Source of the DNA: Fictibacillus norfolkensis
GTDB lineage: Bacteria; Bacillota; Bacilli; Bacillales; Fictibacillaceae
DNA: 64,000 nt
Assembly (NCBI RefSeq): GCF_014836645.1
Contig: NZ_JACSQM010000004.1
Span: 124,001 to 188,000 of the forward strand
Reading direction: 5' to 3'
Of the stretch, positions 57,716 through 64,000 are shown piece by piece. Numbering within the stretch: the stretch's first letter is position 1; every line of letters starts with the position of its first letter. A model generated the notes under the pieces. The model was not told where the DNA came from. It did no database searches and saw only the letters and a program-made list of their open reading frames with translations. The position numbers were made by a program, and so were the translations under genes.

Positions 57716-58073
57716 GTTGGAGTTTTGTTTTGAAATTTTTAACGTAATTTTAGATTACTTTTCATCACTGGACAGTTGACTGTAGTGAAAGGTGCGTGCC
57801 TACCACATGAGATACTTCTTGCAAGGCATGCGACGAGGAAGCATACTACGGAGTATCACTTGTAGACGCAGGAGCAAGGAACTTCTTAAGGCGGACAGGT
57901 GAGACACCTAAGGGGGCATAGCGCCGAGGTGGCTCACCGCACGCCCCCCGGAAAGCGAGCACCTGAAACGGAGATCGACTACCCTCATCTGGCTCTAAGA
58001 AAAAACTAAAAAAATCTCTCATGACTTCCCCTGCATTTACAAATACTAAGTAAAAAGTGACAGGGTGATGAAG
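57716..58073. other. Gene-free region between yqjA and the L,D-transpeptidase gene
   Basis: No coding frame is supported in 358 bases. Most of it, about 57780-57985, is the structured GC-richer element described next; the rest is AT-rich and contains the start region of the next gene. Confidence 0.6.
57780..57985 (+). repeat. Structured intergenic element of a Bacillaceae dispersed repeat type
   Basis: About 200 bp, clearly richer in G+C than the flanks. GGTGAGACACCT at 57898-57909 pairs with AGGTGGCTCACC at 57927-57938 (11 of 12 pairs), and the loop holds a small GGC/GCC hairpin. The downstream CCGGAAAGCGAGCACCTG and ACGGAGATCGAC stretch resembles intergenic elements that I recall occurring many times in other Bacillus genomes, without an accepted name. 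The second half of the window has no second copy that I can see. Confidence 0.55.
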
Positions 58074-58565
58074 ATGGGAAAACTCAAGTTAGCTTTTATC
58101 TTGTTATTTTCACCAATATGGCCGATTGGAGACGCAGAAGCCTTAGGAGACCCTTATTTAATCATTAATAAGACATCCAATAGATTGGCATACGTTGAAG
58201 ATGGAACGGTTAAAGAAATTTATAAAGTTGCAACAGGAAAATCGAAAGAACTAACACCAGAAGGCGAATTTACCATCACGGTAAAAGCTGTAGATCCTTA
58301 TTATCGAAAAAAGGATATACCAGGTGGAGATAAAACGAATCCGCTCGGCACACGTTGGATGGGTTTTGACGCAAACGGTACAGACGGCCGCACTTTCGGA
58401 ATACATGGAAATAATAACCCATCAGCCATCGGAAGATATGTCACAGCTGGCTGCATACGGATGTATGAAAAAGATGTTCAAAAGCTTTACAGCAAACTCA
58501 AGATAGGCACAAAGATAAAAGTTGTTCACTCCCAAAAAAGTTTTGATGACATCATAAAACAGTAA
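58074..58565 (+). CDS. L,D-transpeptidase (YkuD domain)
   Basis: A 163-aa protein with an N-terminal signal sequence (about 1-24, ending DAEA) and a YkuD catalytic domain. The family motif is complete: His111 in GIHGNN and Cys127 with Arg129 in TAGCIRM. Such enzymes form 3-3 crosslinks or modify peptidoglycan outside the membrane, often in spore or stationary-phase walls. Start is ambiguous between ATG 58068 and 58074; ribosome-site spacing from CAGGG favours 58074. Confidence 0.88.
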   Translation: MGKLKLAFILLFSPIWPIGDAEALGDPYLIINKTSNRLAYVEDGTVKEIYKVATGKSKELTPEGEFTITVKAVDPYYRKKDIPGGDKTNPLGTRWMGFDANGTDGRTFGIHGNNNPSAIGRYVTAGCIRMYEKDVQKLYSKLKIGTKIKVVHSQKSFDDIIKQ

Positions 58566-58570
58566 CGTAA

Positions 58571-58603
58571 AACCCCCAGTCCATCGAGGACTGGGGGTTA
58601 ACT
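58571..58603. terminator. Bidirectional terminator between the L,D-transpeptidase gene and prli42
   Basis: A perfect 12-bp stem: AACCCCCAGTCC at 58571-58582 with GGACTGGGGGTT at 58588-58599, loop ATCGA. Short T runs lie on both sides, and the flanking genes converge on it. Confidence 0.82.
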
Positions 58604-58606
58604 ATT

Positions 58607-58705
58607 TTATAAGAAAAAAGCGACTCCTGTTAAAAGACTGCTTAGAACAAGACAGATGATCATAACGTACACAATCGTTTTTATTAGTTTTTGATTCAAA
58701 GCCAT
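58607..58705 (-). CDS. prli42: Prli42-like stressosome-associated miniprotein
   Basis: A 32-aa open frame with an AGGAGGG ribosome site 2-8 nt before its ATG. The product is a short polar N-terminus (MALNQKLIKT) plus one membrane helix with VLSSLLTGV near its end. This length, topology and the SSLLTGV segment match Prli42, a 31-aa membrane miniprotein of Listeria that anchors the stressosome and is conserved in Firmicutes. It is too short for usual gene callers. Its terminator is shared with the convergent L,D-transpeptidase gene. Confidence 0.75.
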   Translation of the reverse strand: MALNQKLIKTIVYVMIICLVLSSLLTGVAFFL

Positions 58706-58817
58706 AACCCTCCTATAAACATTTCCAACTTAATTGTACCGTGTTTGGAAAGCAGAAACAAGAAATCCTAAAAGACCAAATTGCAAATTTAGTCGAAAAT
58801 TTGCGCTTTCAAGCAGG

Positions 58818-58831
58818 AAAAAGCGCTTACA
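58818..58831 (+). promoter_or_regulatory. cre-like CcpA site upstream of the mutase operon
   Basis: AAAAAGCGCTTACA matches the cre consensus TGWAANCGNTNWCA at 12 of 14 positions and lies 54 nt before the mutase start. Carbon catabolite repression of acyl-CoA catabolism would make sense, but binding is untested. Confidence 0.45.
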
Positions 58832-58884
58832 AAACGAAAGATGTTATGTTGAGACTATTTTCTTTGTTAAACAGGAGGCTTCTA

Positions 58885-60525
58885 ATGGATAAACAACAGC
58901 GTATAAAAGAATGGCAAGAAAAGACCGCACAATCAATGAATAGATTTCCAGAACGAAAAGAGAGATTTCATACTTCATCAGATATAGAGGTTGAAAGGCT
59001 GTATGGTACGGAAGATGAGCATTATCCGATGGAATCCCTTGGGCTTCCAGGTGAGTATCCTTACACACGTGGATCTCAATCTACGATGTATCGTGCAAGA
59101 TTCTGGACGATGAGACAATACGCAGGATTTGGTTCTGCTGAAGAAACGAATAAACGTTTTCGCTATTTACTTGATCAAGGACAGACCGGGCTTTCTGTAG
59201 CATTCGACCTTCCTACACAGATCGGGTATGACTCAGATCACTCGATGTCACGCGGTGAAGTAGGAAAAGTAGGAGTAGCGATTGATTCGATCGAAGATAT
59301 GGAAGCTCTTTTAAAAGACATTCCGCTTGATAAGGTAAGTACTTCGATGACGATCAACGCACCTGCTTCTGTTTTGCTCGCTATGTATATCGCTGTTGCT
59401 GAGAAGCAGGGAGTGGCTCCTGAAAAACTTTCAGGAACGATACAGAATGATATTTTAAAAGAATATATCGCACGTGGTACATATATTTTTCCGCCTAAGC
59501 CTTCTATGCGATTGATCACAGATATCTTCGGCTATTGTCAGGAATTTGTGCCAAAGTGGAATACGATTAGCATCTCTGGCTATCATATCCGAGAAGCTGG
59601 GGCAAATGCTGCACAAGAACTTGCTTTTACAATCGCAAATGGACTTGCCTATGTGGATGCTGCCATTGAGGCTGGATTACATATCGATGACTTTGCTCCA
59701 CGGTTAGCCTTTTTCTTTAATGCTCATAATCAATTCTTTGAAGAAGTCGCGAAGTTCAGAGCGGCTCGTAGAATGTGGGCAAAACTTATGAAAGAACATT
59801 ATGGAGCTAAGAATCCAAAGTCATGGCAGCTTCGTTTTCATACGCAAACAGGAGGCTCGACCCTTACTGCGCAGCAACCAGATAACAATATCGTACGTGT
59901 TACAACTCAAGCACTTTCAGCCGTCCTGGGCGGAACGCAGAGTCTTCATACGAACTCAAGAGATGAAGCACTTGCTCTTCCTACAGAAGATTCGGCTCGA
60001 ATCGCTCTTCGTACTCAGCAGATCTTAGCTCATGAAACAGGTGTGGCTGATACTGTTGATCCACTTGCGGGTTCTTATTACGTAGAACATTTAACAGATG
60101 AGCTGGAACGAAAAGCAAACGAATATATAGAGAAGATCAATCAGATGGGTGGTGCTGTTGCTGCCGTCGAACAAGGATACATGCAGCGTGAGATTCACCA
60201 TACGTCTTATGAAACACAAAAAAAGATCGAGAGTGGTCAAGAGATCATCGTGGGGATGAATAAATTCAGTATTGAAAATGAACCTCAGCCCGAATTATTA
60301 AGAGTCGATCCAACTTTAGGAGAGAAACAGAAAGAAAAACTGCAGGCACTAAAAGCCAAGAGAGATCAAAACCGAGTGAGCGCTCAGTTGGAATCGTTGC
60401 GTGCTGCTGCTAAAGGTGATGATAACTTAATGCCGATCATCGTTGAATGTGTGAAATCATATTGTACGATCGGAGAAATATGCGGTGTGCTTCGTGAAGA
60501 ATTTGGAGAGTATACAGGGGTCTGA
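58885..60525 (+). CDS. Methylmalonyl-CoA mutase-type acyl-CoA mutase, large subunit without B12 domain
   Basis: A 546-aa catalytic subunit of an adenosylcobalamin mutase; the TIM barrel is complete but the C-terminal B12 domain is absent and supplied by the next gene. Two substrate-specificity positions read as in methylmalonyl-CoA mutase: Tyr79 (WTMRQYAGF, Tyr89 of the Propionibacterium enzyme) and Arg197 ([12 protein letters not shown], Arg207). Isobutyryl-CoA mutases have Phe and Gln there. ATG 58885 has AGGAGGC upstream; the frame opens 144 nt earlier. Likely reaction: methylmalonyl-CoA to succinyl-CoA. Confidence 0.9.
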   Translation: MDKQQRIKEWQEKTAQSMNRFPERKERFHTSSDIEVERLYGTEDEHYPMESLGLPGEYPYTRGSQSTMYRARFWTMRQYAGFGSAEETNKRFRYLLDQGQTGLSVAFDLPTQIGYDSDHSMSRGEVGKVGVAIDSIEDMEALLKDIPLDKVSTSMTINAPASVLLAMYIAVAEKQGVAPEKLSGTIQNDILKEYIARGTYIFPPKPSMRLITDIFGYCQEFVPKWNTISISGYHIREAGANAAQELAFTIANGLAYVDAAIEAGLHIDDFAPRLAFFFNAHNQFFEEVAKFRAARRMWAKLMKEHYGAKNPKSWQLRFHTQTGGSTLTAQQPDNNIVRVTTQALSAVLGGTQSLHTNSRDEALALPTEDSARIALRTQQILAHETGVADTVDPLAGSYYVEHLTDELERKANEYIEKINQMGGAVAAVEQGYMQREIHHTSYETQKKIESGQEIIVGMNKFSIENEPQPELLRVDPTLGEKQKEKLQALKAKRDQNRVSAQLESLRAAAKGDDNLMPIIVECVKSYCTIGEICGVLREEFGEYTGV

Positions 60526-60548
60526 AAATAGAGAGGAGTGGAGAAACG

Positions 60549-61400
60549 ATGAAGAAAACAATTCGTGTTTTAATTGCTAAACCAGGACTCGACGGTCATG
60601 ACCGAGGAGCTCTTGTTGTTTCTCAAGCGTTAAGAGATTATGGAATGGAAGTCATTTATACGGGATTAAGACAAACACCAGAACAAATCGCTGCTGCTGC
60701 TGTTCAAGAGGACGTGGATGCGATCGGTTTATCTTGTCTGTCAGGCGCGCACAACGAACTTTTTCCAGAAGTGATGAGACTTCTTCATGAAAAAGGAGCA
60801 GACGATATCATAGTTGTCGGTGGTGGGGTAATTCCATGGGAGGACATTCCTTTCTTAGAGTCTAAAGGGATACAAAAAGTATTCACACCAGGAACCCCTA
60901 CGATTGAAACAGCTAAATTTATTGAACAAGCGGTATATAAGCGTGATGGGATTACAGAAGAGGTGTTTTCAGGAGTGGCACCAGAACGGATCGATCATAT
61001 TGGAATCGCTGTGAAATCTTTAGATGAAGCGCTCCCGTTCTACGTGAATGTTCTGGGATTAACACTTGAAGCGATCGAGGAAGTCCCTTCACAAAAAGTA
61101 AAAGTGGCATTCATAAAAATCGGTGAGACGAGGCTAGAACTGCTTGAAGCCCTAACTGCAGAAAGTCCTGTCGCACAGTTTATTGAAAAGCGCGGTCAAG
61201 GCGTTCATCACGTTGCTCTTGGTGTTACAAACATTCAAGACCGCATAGATGAGATGAAAGCAAACGGCATCAAGATGATTCATGATGCTGCTGTTCCTGG
61301 TGCAGGTGGTGCATCAGTTGCTTTCATGCACCCTTCTTCCACACACAAGGTATTGTTTGAGCTTTGTGAGAAGACGAAAAGCAAGGAGGAAGCAAAATAA
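60549..61400 (+). CDS. Fusion of B12-binding mutase subunit and methylmalonyl-CoA epimerase
   Basis: A 283-aa two-domain protein. Residues 1-130 form a cobalamin-binding Rossmann domain with the axial-ligand motif DGHDRG (Asp15, His17, Gly20) and GGGVIP. Residues 145-283 form a VOC-fold epimerase, starting DHIGIAV with metal ligand His150, with HHVALGV and FELCEK later. The first half would complete the preceding mutase; the second interconverts the R and S forms of methylmalonyl-CoA. The frame is continuous with a 15-residue linker and no sign of error. GAGAGGAG precedes ATG 60549. Confidence 0.9.
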   Translation: MKKTIRVLIAKPGLDGHDRGALVVSQALRDYGMEVIYTGLRQTPEQIAAAAVQEDVDAIGLSCLSGAHNELFPEVMRLLHEKGADDIIVVGGGVIPWEDIPFLESKGIQKVFTPGTPTIETAKFIEQAVYKRDGITEEVFSGVAPERIDHIGIAVKSLDEALPFYVNVLGLTLEAIEEVPSQKVKVAFIKIGETRLELLEALTAESPVAQFIEKRGQGVHHVALGVTNIQDRIDEMKANGIKMIHDAAVPGAGGASVAFMHPSSTHKVLFELCEKTKSKEEAK

Positions 61401-62947
61401 TGGACATCTATGACAAAATTAATGAACTTTATGAAAAGAAAACAGAAATTGAATTAGGCGGCGGTGATGACCGCATCGATAAGCAGCATGAACGCGGAAA
61501 GTTAACGGCGCGAGAACGTATCGATCTTCTACTTGATGAAGGTACGTTTGTTGAACTAAATCCATTCATGGAGCATCGTTCGCATGATTTTGGCCTTTCT
61601 GGAATGAAAGCGCCAGGGGAAGGTGTAGTGACTGGCTACGGAAAGATTCATGGCCGTCCCATTTATTTATTCGCCCAAGATTTCACGGTATTTGGCGGAG
61701 CACTTGGAGAGATGCATGCAAAAAAAATCGCTGCTGTTATGGATCTTGCGGCAAAGAACGGAACTCCTTTTATCGGGTTGAACGATTCAGGAGGTGCTCG
61801 CATACAAGAAGGAGTCATGTCACTTGATGGCTATGGGCACATCTTTTATCGAAACAGCATCTATTCTGGCGTGATTCCTCAGATCTCCGTCATCATGGGA
61901 CCTTGTGCAGGGGGAGCGGTGTATTCTCCAGCGATCACAGACTTTGTGTTCATGGTGGAAAAAACAAGTCAGATGTTTATCACAGGGCCAAAAGTAATCG
62001 AAACGGTGACTGGGGAAAAGATATCTTCTGAAGATCTAGGCGGAGCTGAAGTGCACGGCTCTAAGAGTGGGAACGCACATTTTACAGCACCATCTGAATC
62101 AGAAGTGTTAGAAGATGTTCGACGTTTAATCTCTTACCTTCCGCAGAATAATAAAGAAAGAACGCCTGTCTTACCTTGGGGAGATGGAGAGGATGATCGC
62201 CCTGAACTGACAGAGATCATTCCATTTGATTCAACACGTCCGTATGATGTAAGAACGGTTATCCAAGAAGTGGTGGATAAGGACTCATTCATGGAAGTTC
62301 ATGCTCAATTTGCAAGAAATATAGTTGTAGGTTTTGCAAGGATAAAGGGTGAAGTGATAGGATTAGTATGTAATCAGCCAAAAGTCATGGCTGGAGGACT
62401 AGACATTGATTCTTCAGATAAAGCGTCGCGATTTATCCGTTTATGTGACTCTTTCAACATTCCAATCATCACGTTTGAAGATGTAACAGGATTCTTTCCA
62501 GGGATAAAACAAGAACATGGCGGTATTATCCGGCATGGGGCAAAGATCCTTTATGCATATTCAGAAGCAACGGTTCCAAAGATAACGATCATCCTGCGAA
62601 AAGCATATGGCGGTGCATACGTAGCTTTAAATAGTAAATCTATCGGAGCAGATTTAGTTTTTGCTTGGCCGAATGCAGAGATTGCTGTTATGGGACCACA
62701 GGGAGCTGCAAATATTATCTTTGCCAAAGAGATCGAAAGAAGCGAAGATCCTGAAGAGACGAGAGCCGCGAAGATTGAAGAGTATCGTACGAAGTTTGCT
62801 AACCCGTACATCGCTGCTGCAAACGGGATGGTAGATGATGTGATCGATCCGAGAGACACAAGAATCAAGTGTATTCAGGCGCTTGACATGCTGCGCAATA
62901 AGAGTGAAGACAGACCTTACAAAAAGCATGGAAACATACCACTATAA
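61400..62947 (+). CDS. yqjD: Acyl-CoA (propionyl/methylmalonyl-CoA) carboxylase carboxyltransferase subunit
   Basis: A 515-aa biotin-dependent carboxyltransferase of the PccB/MmdA type, matching B. subtilis YqjD. Both crotonase-like halves are complete, with GARIQEGVMSL, GPCAGGAVYSPA and AYGGAYVALNSK. It would carboxylate propionyl-CoA using a biotin carrier and carboxylase that are not in this operon (AccBC at 27 kb or another pair could serve). ATG 61400 shares a base with the preceding stop codon and has AAGGAGGAA upstream. Confidence 0.93.
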   Translation: MDIYDKINELYEKKTEIELGGGDDRIDKQHERGKLTARERIDLLLDEGTFVELNPFMEHRSHDFGLSGMKAPGEGVVTGYGKIHGRPIYLFAQDFTVFGGALGEMHAKKIAAVMDLAAKNGTPFIGLNDSGGARIQEGVMSLDGYGHIFYRNSIYSGVIPQISVIMGPCAGGAVYSPAITDFVFMVEKTSQMFITGPKVIETVTGEKISSEDLGGAEVHGSKSGNAHFTAPSESEVLEDVRRLISYLPQNNKERTPVLPWGDGEDDRPELTEIIPFDSTRPYDVRTVIQEVVDKDSFMEVHAQFARNIVVGFARIKGEVIGLVCNQPKVMAGGLDIDSSDKASRFIRLCDSFNIPIITFEDVTGFFPGIKQEHGGIIRHGAKILYAYSEATVPKITIILRKAYGGAYVALNSKSIGADLVFAWPNAEIAVMGPQGAANIIFAKEIERSEDPEETRAAKIEEYRTKFANPYIAAANGMVDDVIDPRDTRIKCIQALDMLRNKSEDRPYKKHGNIPL

Positions 62948-62966
62948 GAAGGGAGGGAATACATAA

Positions 62967-64000
62967 ATGGTAAATGCAGACCGTTTGTTAAATGAATTTT
63001 TAGAGCTTGTCCAAATTGACTCTGAGACTAGATATGAAAAAGAGATATCAATCGTTCTTAAAAAGAAATTTGAAGAACTTGGTGTTGAAGTTTATGAGGA
63101 TGATGCTGAATCAACGACAGAGCATGCTGCAGGAAATTTAATCTGTACGTTAAAGGGAAATAAAGAAGGCGTGAACACGATCTATTTCACTTCTCATATG
63201 GATACAGTTACTCCTGGTAACGGGATCAAACCTTCAATAAAAGATGGCTATGTAGTAACAGATGGTACTACGATTCTTGGAGCGGATGACAAAGCAGGTC
63301 TTGCTGCGATGTTTGAAGCGATTAAAGTGCTAAAAGAAAAAAACATCTCTCACGGTGATATTCAATTTATCATTACAGTAGGAGAGGAATCTGGATTAGT
63401 GGGCGCAAAGGCAATGGATGCGTCAAAAATTACAGCAAAATATGGTTTTGCCTTAGACAGTGATGGTCCTGTTGGGGATATTATCGTTGCTGCTCCTACC
63501 CAGGCAAAAGTGCGAGCAAAAATTTATGGGAAATCTGCACATGCCGGTGTCGCTCCAGAAAAAGGAGTTTCAGCTATCACGATTGCAGCTAAAGCGATCG
63601 CTCGCATGCCGCTTGGCAGAATTGATGAAGAAACAACAGCTAACATTGGTCATTTCCACGGTGGAGGTACTGGGGAGCAAACAAATATCGTTTGTGACAC
63701 TGTTTTTGTTCTAGCTGAGGCACGTTCATTGATCAACGAGAAAATGGAAGTTCAAACAGCAAAAATGAAAGAAGCTTATGAATCAGCTGCTGCAGAATTA
63801 GGCGGGCGTGCAGAAGTTGAGATCGAAGTGATGTACCCTGGATTCAAGTTTGGTGAAGGCGATCATGTTGTAGAAGTTGCCAAAAAAGCAGCTGAGAAGA
63901 TCGGACGCCCTCACAGACTTCTTCATAGTGGTGGTGGAAGTGATGCGAACATTATCGCAGGTCACGGTATTCCAACTGTAAATCTAGCTGTAGGTTATGA
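62967..64000 (+). CDS. yqjE: M20 family peptidase YqjE (PepT-like), 3' end outside window
   Basis: The first 344 codons of a zinc-dependent M20 peptidase, close to the full YqjE length (about 371). Metal ligands are visible: His in TSHMDTVTPGNG, Asp in GADDKAGL, the Glu pair in TVGEESGLVG and Asp in ALDSDGPVG. The dimerisation domain (KSAHAGVAPEKG) is also present. GAAGGGAGGG precedes ATG 62967, 19 nt after yqjD, so it belongs to the same transcript. Natural substrates are unknown; tripeptidase T is the nearest named class. Confidence 0.93.
   Translation, partial: MVNADRLLNEFLELVQIDSETRYEKEISIVLKKKFEELGVEVYEDDAESTTEHAAGNLICTLKGNKEGVNTIYFTSHMDTVTPGNGIKPSIKDGYVVTDGTTILGADDKAGLAAMFEAIKVLKEKNISHGDIQFIITVGEESGLVGAKAMDASKITAKYGFALDSDGPVGDIIVAAPTQAKVRAKIYGKSAHAGVAPEKGVSAITIAAKAIARMPLGRIDEETTANIGHFHGGGTGEQTNIVCDTVFVLAEARSLINEKMEVQTAKMKEAYESAAAELGGRAEVEIEVMYPGFKFGEGDHVVEVAKKAAEKIGRPHRLLHSGGGSDANIIAGHGIPTVNLAVGY

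Overview
The window is about 64 kb from a low-to-mid GC, endospore-forming, naturally competent Bacillaceae chromosome. Gene order follows the Bacillus subtilis stretch from comG through yqh, spoIIIA, accBC, spo0A and bkd to yqjE. I identify the family from this synteny, the sporulation genes (spoIIIAA-AH, spoIVB, spo0A, splB) and Shine-Dalgarno-led ATG/GTG/TTG starts. The genus cannot be fixed from the sequence alone; OLE RNA, a class II ribonucleotide reductase and a methylmalonyl-CoA mutase cassette exclude B. subtilis itself and suggest a more environmental or extremotolerant relative, for example Fictibacillus-like.

Layout. 1-1.7 kb: end of the comG pseudopilin operon, aroK, yqzE. 1.7-8.9 kb: yqhGH (minus strand), tandem glycine riboswitch, gcvT-gcvPA-gcvPB, rhodanese yqhL. 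9-15.6 kb: lipM; nrdJ interrupted by a group I intron that carries an HNH endonuclease gene; splB; mntR. 15.6-21.1 kb: a 21-nt tandem repeat, patatin yqhO, yqhPQR, aroQ, yqhT split by an in-frame stop codon, efp. 21.6-26.7 kb: spoIIIA operon. 27-33.6 kb: accBC, yqhY, nusB, folD, xseAB, ispA. 33.6-37.6 kb: OLE RNA, its membrane partner gene oapA, dxs, tlyA. 37.7-42.4 kb: argR/ahrC, recN, spoIVB, spo0A. 42.5-53.6 kb: yqzF, bkdR, a sigma-54 promoter and the branched-chain keto acid operon (ptb-bcd-buk-lpdV-bkdAA-bkdAB-bkdB), then brxB. 53.7-57.7 kb: 20-nt tandem repeat, NUDIX gene, arginine-type ABC transporter, yqjA. 57.7-64 kb: structured intergenic element, L,D-transpeptidase, the miniprotein gene prli42, then the methylmalonyl-CoA mutase, B12-domain/epimerase fusion, acyl-CoA carboxylase and M20 peptidase genes, the last running off the window.

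How it fits together. The bkd operon turns branched-chain amino acids into acyl-CoAs for fatty acid primers or energy, with propionyl-CoA as one catabolic product. The mutase cassette 5 kb downstream can take propionyl-CoA through methylmalonyl-CoA to succinyl-CoA. NrdJ and the mutase both need adenosylcobalamin, so B12 supply should matter to this cell. The glycine cleavage system, LipM and FolD meet in one-carbon and lipoate metabolism.

The most interesting items are the group I intron in nrdJ with its four-zinc-module HNH endonuclease, the OLE RNA/OapA locus with a candidate promoter of its own, and intergenic short tandem repeats with a 20-21 bp period at four loci. Two of those repeat loci are copies of one roughly 120-bp dispersed element that I cannot assign to a named family.
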